Shown: positions 55,967 through 64,000 of the stretch, piece after piece
How positions within the stretch are numbered: the stretch's first letter is position 1
How the letters are laid out: every line of letters begins with the position of its first letter
DNA from: Nostoc foliaceum FACHB-393
GTDB lineage: Bacteria; Cyanobacteriota; Cyanobacteriia; Cyanobacteriales; Nostocaceae
Length of the DNA: 64,000 bases
NCBI RefSeq assembly: GCF_014698505.1
Contig: NZ_JACJTD010000001.1
Span: 310,001-374,000, forward strand
Direction of reading: 5' to 3'
Translations under genes and position numbers: made by a program
Notes under the pieces: generated by a model
The model's input: the letters and a program-made list of their open reading frames with translations, nothing else
Database searches by the model: none
Told to the model about the DNA's origin: nothing

Positions 55967-56728
55967 GTGATCGAGTTAGAACAACCACCCAGTCATCAAA
56001 CAAAACTGACCCCAGTAGTGAAAAGTAAATCTCAGTTTAAAGGACTTTTCATTGCTATTGTCATTGTTAGCGTATGGGCCATTAGCCTGAGTTTATTACT
56101 TTCCCTTGATATCTCCAAGTTAAAATTGTGGGTGTTATTGCCTGTTCTACTATGGCAAACATTTTTATATACGGGATTATTTATTACATCTCATGATGCC
56201 ATGCATGGAGTAGTATTTCCCCAGAATACTAAAATTAATCATCTTATTGGGACATTAACCCTATCTATTTATGGTCTTTTGCCCTATAAAAAATTATTGA
56301 AAAAACATTGGGTACATCACCACAATCCAGCAAGTCAAATAGACCCAGATTTTCATAATGGGAAACACAAAAATTTCTTTGCTTGGTATTTTCATTTTAT
56401 GAAGGGTTACTGGAGTTGGGGACAAATAATTGCGTTGACTATTATTTATAACTTTGCTAAGTACATACTCCATATACCAAGTGATAATCTAAATTACTTT
56501 TGGGTGTTCCCCTCGCTTTTAAGTTCATTACAATTATTTTATTTTGGGACTTTTTTACCTCATAGTGAACCAATAGGGGGTTATGTTCAGCCTCATTGTT
56601 CGCAAACAATTAGCCGTCCAATTTGGTGGTCATTTATCACGTGCTATCATTTCGGCTACCACGAAGAACATCACGAATATCCCCATGTTCCTTGGTGGCA
56701 GTTACCAGAAATTTACATAACAAAATAG
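55967..56728 (+). CDS. crtW: Beta-carotene ketolase CrtW
   Basis: The protein is a membrane di-iron fatty-acid-hydroxylase-type enzyme with three histidine boxes: HDAMHG, HWVHHHNP and HFGYHEEHHEYP. I choose the GTG at 55967 (MIELEQPPSHQT) because GGAG sits 7 nt before it and the N-terminus then resembles Nostoc CrtW as I remember it; an upstream TTG at 55943 would add 8 residues. Length is then 253, normal for CrtW. It converts beta-carotene to echinenone and canthaxanthin at the plasma or thylakoid membrane. It shares no operon with neighbours and is not a cluster gene. Confidence 0.93.
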   Translation: MIELEQPPSHQTKLTPVVKSKSQFKGLFIAIVIVSVWAISLSLLLSLDISKLKLWVLLPVLLWQTFLYTGLFITSHDAMHGVVFPQNTKINHLIGTLTLSIYGLLPYKKLLKKHWVHHHNPASQIDPDFHNGKHKNFFAWYFHFMKGYWSWGQIIALTIIYNFAKYILHIPSDNLNYFWVFPSLLSSLQLFYFGTFLPHSEPIGGYVQPHCSQTISRPIWWSFITCYHFGYHEEHHEYPHVPWWQLPEIYITK

Positions 56729-56823
56729 TGTTTATCTCATGACTATCACTGAGTTTGCAAGCTAGAACACCTATTCAGCAAGGTGTAGGGAACATGCCGT
56801 GCCCCTACTGGTGTACTGTATAT

Positions 56824-59800
56824 CTAAAATCGGGTTTCATACTCAACTAAAAATCGATTTTCATCCCCCAAATTACTTGAGCCTCGCATGAGAATTTCGT
56901 CATTGACTCGATAGAGGACGTTGTAAAGGAAAGAGTCATTGCTAGAAAGAGCGCGTGATAAAGAAACAGACACGTTTCTATTGACATCAAACACACCTTC
57001 TGCTGATAAATTAAGAATTGAAGCTCTCGATGCTTCATTGGTAGATGGAGTCGGAAATATCCGAAACTCACTGAAACCAACAGCTTGCCCGATCGCAGTG
57101 ATAGTTCCTTGTAAACCACCTAAAATGCTAGAACTAGCGAAATTAGTCAGCCCTTGGGTGGCATCTGTTTGACCGAAAGAATTCAGAATTGAGCCACCCA
57201 GCAGAGCAACTATTTCTCCCCGACTACGGTTGGGTTCACTCGTCAGTTCTAGATTGTCGCCCAATTCACTAGCTGGCCCGTTCACTCTGGCTTGAACGCG
57301 AACGCTACGTAAAGTCCCAAAGCTGTTTACAGAAACATCGCTGATTTCAGCAGATAATGGTGATTCCAAAATTCGACTGTTCCTTGCCGATGCTTCAGGG
57401 ACAATTGCGATTAGTCGGACATCCAGATTTGGGTCAAGTCCTTGACTAGGAATAAACTGCGCAGTATGTTCGTAGCCCCGCGCTAAGGTGAACTCAGTAG
57501 AAAATAAGCTCAGTCGTCCTCCTGTCAAACGAATAACTCCTTCAGGAAGCGGCTTGGCTAATGTACCATTAATGGTCAAATCGCCTGTTGCGTCAAATCT
57601 CAATATGGGCTGACTAAAGGCGGCTCCTCCTGGTACAAAATCAAGTAGGGACTGACTGGTAACACGAACATCATCGTCTAAAATCAACTTTAAATCTGCA
57701 AACTCTACAGGTAAATTGGGTGGAGTTACTGCGCTAGTGTTTTTGTCTGGTGTAGCTACTGGGTCAGCGCTATTCTCTGGTGTCGGTTTGACGTTAGCGT
57801 TAACCTCTTCTCTATTTATGACGTTAGCATTAGCCTGTGCTGTCGCTGCTGCTTTTTTATCAGCAGTAGCCGAGCTTCCAATAATCACCTGACCATCACT
57901 CAGTTGAATCTCTCCACCAATTACAGGTTTTAACGCTGTTCCGCGAATTATGATATCGCCGCCGACACCGCCTTCATATAGTCCTGCAATTTCAAAATTG
58001 AGTTTGTCTGCTATTGATACTGTGAGAGGATTTGCTGCGGCTGGCTGAGAATCAAAAATCGGCAGGATGCCTGATACAGCTACTTGCCCTTCATTGTAAG
58101 TACCTTGGATGCTTTCAACATTCACAGTATTGCCATTAAACTGCGCTGTCCCTGTGACATTCGTCAGGGGTTCAGATAAGGCTTCAGCGCGAAAAGTTGC
58201 ATTATTAAGTGTGGCATTGCCGTTAATAATTGGTTCGTCTAAAGTACCTTGAACATTTAAATCTACTTGTCCTTGACCGTCTACCCAAGCGACTTGATTG
58301 TTGGTAAACAGATTTAACAGTGCCAATCCTTCATTGTTCACGCTGGCGTTGATGCTGATTTGATTGCTATCCGGTTGCACTTCGGCAAAAGGCAACGGAG
58401 CAGGTACGCTACCTGTAATGGCAACTGGCTGCGTTCCTGTCACTAGTAAGGTACTGTCAAAATTCAAACGAGCATCGTTGTAATCAAAGTTCACTTGTCC
58501 TGTTTGTACAGGTTGCTGGTTAAGAGTCGCATTCGCTAATGTCACTTCGCCTTTAACACTAGGGTCTTGTAAACTACCTCCTAATGTGGCATCAGCATTT
58601 ACATTACCAGTGATATCTATGGGGTATTGTTCGATGAAAGGCTCTAAAAGTGATAGAGGTAAACTTGCTACATTCAGGTTTCCAGATAGTTGCTCAGTTC
58701 CTAACTGTCCTGAAAACGCCACTAGTCCTTGATTGATTCCAACACTCAAGGGCGAAAGTGTGACGATACCATCGGCAAAAGTGCCTTGAGCAACTACTTG
58801 ATTGATAGAATATTCACCCCATTGCCAGTTCGCACCTTGAAAATTAAAGCCGACGTTCAACCCAGATTTTAACGAGCCATTGGCTGTAATTGCTCCGCTC
58901 AAAGCACCCGTTAATTCTGCAAGGGTGGGCAAAGATGGAGTTTCTTTTCTCTCTTCTTGCTGTTGTTTTGCTACCAATGTTGCAATTTTTGAGAAATATG
59001 CTAACTGTGTGAGCAAATCTGCATCGGGTAAACTAACAGACTCGGTGTTAAGTACTTCTGCTCCAGCTAACGTCGGAGACTGCAACCCGCTACCAAGGTC
59101 TTGAAGGTCGAAGATATTAAACGCTTGTAAAAGTCTCTCGATTCTGGTTTCACCAAAATTAGCCTGAAATTGAAATTGCGGGTCATTCCCTGGTTGCACA
59201 TTTCCACTCAGGGCAATGTTGCTATCTCCAATACGCAATTGACCATTAGCCAAGCTAGCAGTACCATCGGCATAATTGATGCTGCCGCGAAACTCATCTG
59301 CTGCTACTCTGGCAATCCGAGGCTGGGCGATCGCAACGTCTCCCGCAATGGCATAATTATTCAGATTAACAACTAAATTTCCTGATAGTTGCCCCGCCAG
59401 TGGTTGCAATTGATTGTTAGGTAAAAATCCTCCAATCAAAGCGATGGGAAACTGTTGGGCGTTGATGAGTAAGTTATCTCCCTCTGTTCTACCGGTGGTA
59501 ACTGCGTCATCGCGTTGAACTAAAAATGAAGTTGGACGATAATCTGCACCCAGGTTCAACGCAATCCTATCTTGCTTCCCAGCTAATCGCAGACTTGCCC
59601 CCTGTCCCCCTTGGAAGTTTACGTTTCCGGTTAACAGTGGGTCAAACGCCAAGTTACTAACCTGGAAATTCCGCAGCCGGATATTACCATTAGCTTGCGG
59701 AACATCTGGAGTTCCTGTAACTTGTCCCTTAAAATCTAGTAGCCCCGCTATCGCTACATCACCAGGAACTTGAAAACCAGTATTTTGTAAGTTGAAATTC

Positions 59801-62184
59801 TGCGCCAGTACATTTAAATTAAATCCCGCAATTTCCGGTGTGCCAGTTGGTGGAGTCTGAATTGCGATCGCACCATTAGCACTCAATCCTGCGGTACTTG
59901 CGTTTTCAACTATAATCTGTTGTCCATTCCACTGAAATTGAGCGGTGAGCGGTTTTGCCAGCAGCGCTACCCCTTGGGAAAGACGGATTTGTCCGGCGGC
60001 GCGAATATCTGCAACCTGGAAAGATTCTGTTGTGCCTGCTAACTGGATATTACTATTCAGCCGTCCTCGCAGTTGTGGTGAGAAGCGGTTGAGTTGAATT
60101 TGAGAAGTGTTGACAACCCCTTGCCAGCGTTGTTGTGCAAGTTGACCTTTGGCCCTGATTGTCCCGCCTGCCACGTTCAAAACCGCATCTGGCAAAAGGA
60201 TATTCTCTCCTTGTTGAGCAACAACAACTCGTCCGGTAGTAGGATAGGTGGCGGTAGGCGCTTGCACCCGCGCTACTGCTTGCAGATTGTTCAGAGTGCC
60301 AGAAATATTGGCATTTGCCGACACATTCCCAATGGTGATGTCAGGTGAGGAATTATATGCTCGTGCGATCGCATCCCCTGGTAAATTTTGTGCTTGGACA
60401 TTCAACGCCACCCTCCCTTGGGGTGTAAGCTGAAGTTGACCGCTAGCTGTGACTTGCCCTCCCACCTCTGGATTTGCTTGAACACGAGCAACATTCACGT
60501 TTAACGGTGTACCCAGTGAACCAGAAACTTTAGCGTTCGCAGATATACCACCTATATTAATTGGAGTTGAGATACCGTAACCTTGAGCAATCGCATTTCC
60601 TGGTAAACCTTGAGCTTGAATATTTACACCTACCTGACCTTGGGGAGCCAGTTGAATTTGACCATTGGCTGTGATTTGCCCCCCGCCTGGCGGCGTTACT
60701 TGAAGGCTGGAAATATCAAGGTTCAAGGGCTGTTTGCCAAGTGAACCAGTAATTTGTGCTTTTGCCGAAACATTTCCAACTGCGATCGGTAGAGTAACGC
60801 CGTAGTCACGTGCTAGTATATCCCCTGCTACACCATCAACTTGAGCATTAAATATAACGTTGTCTTTGGCTCCCACATTAACTTGACCGCCGCCTGTAAT
60901 TTGACCACCTGCTGCGGGGACTAAATTCAGATTGGATACGGTAAGTTGAGATGTAGTTTCAGATACATTCAAGCGGAAATCAGTGTTGACGGTTTTAAAT
61001 TGAAGGCGGTCAACTTGAATAGGTTTTGTGTTGCTGATTGTACCGCTAAGGACTGGTTTCTGAAGAGGGCCTAGTACCTGAATATTTGCTTGAATTTCGC
61101 CATTAGCTGCGACTGGCGAATTTACATTCAGCGTGTTTAAGATATTTTTTGCATTAACTGGTTTTATTTGAGCTAAAACATTAAAACCTGTTTGGGTATT
61201 AATTGTTCCATTTGCCAGAATGGGAACTTGACCAAAATTCGTATTCAAATTCTCTAAAGCAACCGTCTGACCTTGAAAGATAAATCTCCCATTAAAATTA
61301 GAAACCGGCTGCGGAATATTTGGAATTTTGGCAGTTACTTGATTAGCAGTAGCCGTTCCCGTTACGGCTATGTCTGAGAGTTTGGGTGGAATCTGAACCC
61401 CTAAGTCAGCATTTAAATACCCTGCTTGCAAGGCAATTGGCAACTCAATTAATCTACTAATATCAGATGCTTGTAAATTTTGTGCTGAAAGCTTAAGGCT
61501 AGTTTGTTGAGCTTTGAGTTGTGTTTCGCCAACAATTTTAACAGCGCCTCCCCTAGTGAGTTGACCATTGAGGTCATAACCAATCCTTTGATTTTGATCT
61601 GAAAATCGGGCAACACCACCAAATTGATCTAATATGACTGAGCCTTTCGGTCTAGTTGGCGCAGCAAATGGCATCAACTCTACATCGCCATCTTGAATTT
61701 GAAGTGTCTGCAACTCAGTTTGAATAAAACCTTCTCCCTCGCCAGCCTTAACTTGGGCTGTCACCCAACGACCATCCTTATCCTGTTGAATGTAGACATT
61801 CGGTTGAATTAATGTGACATTTAATACTAGTTTTCGGGTGAGAATAAGTTGCAACGGCGAGAACTGCACCTCCAAAGCTTTTGCTACCACCTGATCTGGA
61901 TCGGTAGGAGTTGCTGGTATTGATAGAGAGCTAAATCTCAGACTAGAAAGCGAGAAACGTTCAACGTTCCCAACTTTTACCGGACGTTCAAGCAATTGCT
62001 CAAGATTTTGCTGCACTAATGGCGCTAAATCTTTATATACATAACTTCTAGCCCACCAAGCACCAACTGCAATTCCAACCAGTAAAACCCCACCTAGAGC
62101 CAAACTGGTACGTCCTAAAAGCAGGAGCCATAGACGACGATTAGATGGTTCCTGATTGTTTCCTGAATTTGGAGATCGCGTCAT
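56824..62184 (-). CDS. TamB-like translocation/assembly protein (DUF490)
   Basis: The 1786-residue protein has a single N-terminal membrane anchor (residues about 20-43, LWLLLLGRTSLALGGVLLVG), an AsmA-like region, then a long array of beta-strand repeats (many 'ITGGGQVNVG', 'ANAKVSGSLGTP'-type units) and a C-terminal TamB domain ending FLVEYETRF. TamB proteins span the periplasm and take part in outer-membrane protein assembly or lipid transfer. Internal repeats around residues 400-700 (nt 60100-61000) are visible as recurrent segments built on 'VxVNxQAQxLPGxAIAxxY'. An Asn/Ala/Pro-rich low-complexity spacer lies near residue 1440. It is monocistronic, with the family normally next to an Omp85-type gene that is not seen here. 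Confidence 0.9.
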   Translation of the reverse strand: MTRSPNSGNNQEPSNRRLWLLLLGRTSLALGGVLLVGIAVGAWWARSYVYKDLAPLVQQNLEQLLERPVKVGNVERFSLSSLRFSSLSIPATPTDPDQVVAKALEVQFSPLQLILTRKLVLNVTLIQPNVYIQQDKDGRWVTAQVKAGEGEGFIQTELQTLQIQDGDVELMPFAAPTRPKGSVILDQFGGVARFSDQNQRIGYDLNGQLTRGGAVKIVGETQLKAQQTSLKLSAQNLQASDISRLIELPIALQAGYLNADLGVQIPPKLSDIAVTGTATANQVTAKIPNIPQPVSNFNGRFIFQGQTVALENLNTNFGQVPILANGTINTQTGFNVLAQIKPVNAKNILNTLNVNSPVAANGEIQANIQVLGPLQKPVLSGTISNTKPIQVDRLQFKTVNTDFRLNVSETTSQLTVSNLNLVPAAGGQITGGGQVNVGAKDNVIFNAQVDGVAGDILARDYGVTLPIAVGNVSAKAQITGSLGKQPLNLDISSLQVTPPGGGQITANGQIQLAPQGQVGVNIQAQGLPGNAIAQGYGISTPINIGGISANAKVSGSLGTPLNVNVARVQANPEVGGQVTASGQLQLTPQGRVALNVQAQNLPGDAIARAYNSSPDITIGNVSANANISGTLNNLQAVARVQAPTATYPTTGRVVVAQQGENILLPDAVLNVAGGTIRAKGQLAQQRWQGVVNTSQIQLNRFSPQLRGRLNSNIQLAGTTESFQVADIRAAGQIRLSQGVALLAKPLTAQFQWNGQQIIVENASTAGLSANGAIAIQTPPTGTPEIAGFNLNVLAQNFNLQNTGFQVPGDVAIAGLLDFKGQVTGTPDVPQANGNIRLRNFQVSNLAFDPLLTGNVNFQGGQGASLRLAGKQDRIALNLGADYRPTSFLVQRDDAVTTGRTEGDNLLINAQQFPIALIGGFLPNNQLQPLAGQLSGNLVVNLNNYAIAGDVAIAQPRIARVAADEFRGSINYADGTASLANGQLRIGDSNIALSGNVQPGNDPQFQFQANFGETRIERLLQAFNIFDLQDLGSGLQSPTLAGAEVLNTESVSLPDADLLTQLAYFSKIATLVAKQQQEERKETPSLPTLAELTGALSGAITANGSLKSGLNVGFNFQGANWQWGEYSINQVVAQGTFADGIVTLSPLSVGINQGLVAFSGQLGTEQLSGNLNVASLPLSLLEPFIEQYPIDITGNVNADATLGGSLQDPSVKGEVTLANATLNQQPVQTGQVNFDYNDARLNFDSTLLVTGTQPVAITGSVPAPLPFAEVQPDSNQISINASVNNEGLALLNLFTNNQVAWVDGQGQVDLNVQGTLDEPIINGNATLNNATFRAEALSEPLTNVTGTAQFNGNTVNVESIQGTYNEGQVAVSGILPIFDSQPAAANPLTVSIADKLNFEIAGLYEGGVGGDIIIRGTALKPVIGGEIQLSDGQVIIGSSATADKKAAATAQANANVINREEVNANVKPTPENSADPVATPDKNTSAVTPPNLPVEFADLKLILDDDVRVTSQSLLDFVPGGAAFSQPILRFDATGDLTINGTLAKPLPEGVIRLTGGRLSLFSTEFTLARGYEHTAQFIPSQGLDPNLDVRLIAIVPEASARNSRILESPLSAEISDVSVNSFGTLRSVRVQARVNGPASELGDNLELTSEPNRSRGEIVALLGGSILNSFGQTDATQGLTNFASSSILGGLQGTITAIGQAVGFSEFRIFPTPSTNEASRASILNLSAEGVFDVNRNVSVSLSRALSSNDSFLYNVLYRVNDEILMRGSSNLGDENRFLVEYETRF

Positions 62185-62731
62185 TATCTTTACTAGTACC
62201 AGTACTTTTTTCTGGAGTCAGGCCAGAGACAGGCTAGTTGCAATTGTATCAGCCAGTCAAAAGCTATGACTTCATAATTTGTCAGCCGACATGAGTTTTT
62301 ATTGTCTTTTAATTGAGAAATTTCGTTTAGAGTATGCTATTGATTAGCACTTCCTCAATCTCAGCAATAATTGCATCTATTCTCTGATTCAACTTTTAAA
62401 ATTCTCTAGCCATCCCAATAGTTATTTAATTAAAACTTGCCTCCTTTATAATTGGGCAACCCACGTGATTATAAGTCTTTTCTCACGCCTTATGTCTTGT
62501 TGACGACTATCTTTTGTCAGAATAATTGATATCTTTAGATAGAGTTTTTTTGTTTAAATAATATTATTTAGCCAAAATTTCAGTAGTTAAATTCTATAAT
62601 GCTTACTTGAGAAATACTGTATATACAACCCTGGTTATAAAAATCAACTCTGTAGAATCTCACCTAATACAGATGACTTTACTATGGTAACTGCTTATGG
62701 TATTTTAAGTTTTTATCTCAAAAATAGGGTA
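62185..62731. other. AT-rich intergenic region between TamB-like and MobA-like genes
   Basis: The region is divergent and AT-rich. It probably holds promoters for both genes, but no coding frame, repeat or clear box is recognisable. An in-frame ATG at 62684 would extend the next gene upstream into this stretch. Confidence 0.5.
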
Positions 62732-63313
62732 ATGTCACACTTTGCTATTGTTCTGGCAGCAGGTGCATCTACTCGTATGGGTACTTGTAAAACTTCACTT
62801 CCTTGGGGTGAAGGTAAAACATTATTAACTTATCAATTAGAACAGTGGTTGAGTGTAGGTTTTACCCCTGTGGTAGTGTTAGGTTCACACAACAGTGAAA
62901 AACAAACAGTTTGTCCTGAGGGTAGTTTGACTGTAATTAATCCTCATGCCAATACTGGGAAAACAACTTCCCTCCTTACAGGGTTACAACATATTCCCCC
63001 AAACTTTGAAATATTAGCGATTTCCGCAGTTGATCAACCCAGAAAATTAGAGATTTATCAAAGATTGCTGTTAGCGCACCAAGACAATTCAGCAATGATT
63101 ACTGCACCCACATATCAAAGTAAAATGGGGCATCCATTATTATTTAGTAATGGGATGCGATCGCACTTACAAAATATCCGTGAAGAAAGCTTAGGTTTAC
63201 GCCAAATTATCAAAGAATTTTATCCAGTAATTCACCAAGTTAAATTTGATAATCCGGCTGTGCTATTAGATATCAACACGCCGGAAATATATCAGGAACA
63301 ACTGCATAATTAG
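62732..63313 (+). CDS. MobA/MocA-like nucleotidyltransferase
   Basis: The protein carries the MobA-like N-terminal signature IVLAAGASTRMGTCKTSLPWGE, and AVDQPRKLEIYQRLL with GHPLLFS further on, which fits the NTP_transf_3 family. MocA-type enzymes attach CMP (MocA) or GMP (MobA) to molybdopterin. I prefer the ATG at 62732 because homologues start just before the LAAG motif; the ATG at 62684 would add 16 residues that do not look like the family, though no strong ribosome site precedes either. In other members the motif before the aspartate reads DQP, also present here. Whether it acts on molybdenum cofactor or another substrate is not clear. Confidence 0.75.
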   Translation: MSHFAIVLAAGASTRMGTCKTSLPWGEGKTLLTYQLEQWLSVGFTPVVVLGSHNSEKQTVCPEGSLTVINPHANTGKTTSLLTGLQHIPPNFEILAISAVDQPRKLEIYQRLLLAHQDNSAMITAPTYQSKMGHPLLFSNGMRSHLQNIREESLGLRQIIKEFYPVIHQVKFDNPAVLLDINTPEIYQEQLHN

Positions 63314-63319
63314 GGATGG

Positions 63320-63423
63320 TATAGCGGTTCTCATTTACCTGAGGTACAGCCCTAGGGGCACGGCACTGCCGTGCCCCTACACCTAGTGATGTAATGTACC
63401 GCATCTGAATGGGAACTGCTATA
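63320..63423. repeat. Palindromic intergenic repeat with inverted ends
   Basis: The ends TATAGCGGTTCTCATT (63320-63335) and AATGGGAACTGCTATA (63408-63423) are inverted copies with two differences. The core TAGGGGCACGGCA (63353-63365) is exactly complementary to TGCCGTGCCCCTA (63367-63379) around one base. A fragment TGCCGTGCCCCTAC also occurs at 56795-56808. This is a typical Nostocales interspersed repeat. Confidence 0.75.
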
Positions 63424-63501
63424 TTAGATTACTAAAAACATTCCCAACTTCTTGGAGAAATTGGGAATCTGAGCTTTGTAATTACTCTTTCGCAAACCCA
63501 A

Positions 63502-63699
63502 TCATTGATCAGTTGGATCATCAATCATTTCTGGTACTAAAGCTGGATTACTTTTACGTTCTTCTGGTGACTGCTCACGAATAACATCGTCTATTCTCGC
63601 AGGGTGTTTGATTTTGTCAAGTACCTCTGGACTTAATTGTGATGGCTCGCCTTCTGGATTCGACTTTTCAGCTTGACTAGGAACTGTTTCCTTATTCAT
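63502..63699 (-). CDS. Small acidic hypothetical protein
   Basis: About 65 residues, rich in Glu, Asp, Pro and Ser (for example PEGEPSQLSPEVLDKIKH and DDVIREQSPEERKSN). I choose the ATG at 63699 (MNKETVPSQ) over the upstream TTG at 63714, which would add five residues. No membrane segment or motif is recognisable. Composition suggests a disordered or stress-related protein, but I do not know the family. It lies beside the ROK gene on the same strand, 75 bp apart. Confidence 0.6.
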   Translation of the reverse strand: MNKETVPSQAEKSNPEGEPSQLSPEVLDKIKHPARIDDVIREQSPEERKSNPALVPEMIDDPTDQ

Positions 63700-63773
63700 C
63701 ACTAATTTCCCCAAACTTATACGCCCAGCTTAAGCTCTTTTGTGGTGAGATACACACTATCTTGGGACTTATT

Positions 63774-64000
63774 TTACACAGTGGTGAGTAACATAGAAGC
63801 GATCGCCACAGCCCCCCACAACGGCGCATCATCTCCCAACTCTGCCGGCACAATTGCAAAATCAACCTCTGGCAAAGCCGTCTCCCGCGCCACCTGCTGC
63901 ATCACCTGCCAAAAATCCTCCCCCGCCTTCGTCACACCGCCTCCCAACACAAAGCGGTGCGGATTCATTAAGTTCGCCACATTGCCAATACCCACACCCA
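63774..64000 (-). CDS. ROK-family sugar kinase (C-terminal end), 5' end outside window
   Basis: The visible 75 residues end a ROK protein: GIGNVANLMNPHRFVLGGGVTKAGEDFW is the family's C-terminal GI-x-N-x-x-N-x-x-x-P-x-x-x-x-LGGG element. The frame is open to the right edge, so the N-terminal part lies outside. Such proteins are mostly glucokinases or N-acetylhexosamine kinases; sugar specificity cannot be decided from this part. Confidence 0.85.
   Translation of the reverse strand, partial: GVGIGNVANLMNPHRFVLGGGVTKAGEDFWQVMQQVARETALPEVDFAIVPAELGDDAPLWGAVAIASMLLTTV

Overview
The window comes from a filamentous, probably Nostoc-like cyanobacterium. The signs are many GCGATCGC (HIP1) octamers, moderate AT richness, typical Nostocales interspersed palindromic repeats, a high-light-inducible (Hlip) protein gene, and a CrtW-type carotenoid ketolase that resembles, from memory, the Nostoc punctiforme enzyme.

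Positions 1-51256 are most of a large nonribosomal peptide gene cluster. Four NRPS genes carry nine modules. I read their adenylation specificity codes from the protein sequences. Ordered by domain logic (starter C first, thioesterase last), they give acyl-Thr-Thr-Thr(E)-Tyr(E)-Thr/Dhb-Gln(E)-Gly-N-methyl-Thr-Gln-TE. This is the nine-residue backbone of the hassallidin/balticidin antifungal glycolipopeptides, so I call it a hassallidin-type cluster. Gene order is not colinear with assembly: the loading NRPS (33811-40323) is on the minus strand in the middle, modules 3-4 (3-9047, cut by the left edge) and 5-7 (9124-20229) lie at the left, and modules 8-9 plus TE (42752-51256) at the right.

Between the NRPS genes are tailoring and transport genes. 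There are four unrelated glycosyltransferases (GT39-like membrane enzyme, GT1, GT32, GT2), a GtrA-type flippase, a GH13 alpha-amylase-family enzyme, two related MFS transporters on opposite strands, an SbmA/YddA-like ABC exporter, an MbtH protein, and a JmjC/cupin-type oxygenase. The most striking gene is 40895-41782. It encodes a WelO5-type Fe(II)/2-oxoglutarate enzyme with the halogenase HxG iron motif, which suggests aliphatic chlorination of the lipopeptide. No fatty-acid activating enzyme is visible, so the cluster probably continues beyond the left edge.

From 51529 onward the genes look like ordinary chromosomal genes: SemiSWEET, radical SAM protein, CPXCG zinc-ribbon-like protein, SRPBCC protein, SDR, Hlip, crtW, a 1786-residue TamB-like protein, a MobA/MocA-like nucleotidyltransferase, a small acidic protein, and the C-terminal end of a ROK-family kinase. 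Repetitive palindromic elements occur between genes. Two related copies are also embedded in frame inside NRPS genes.
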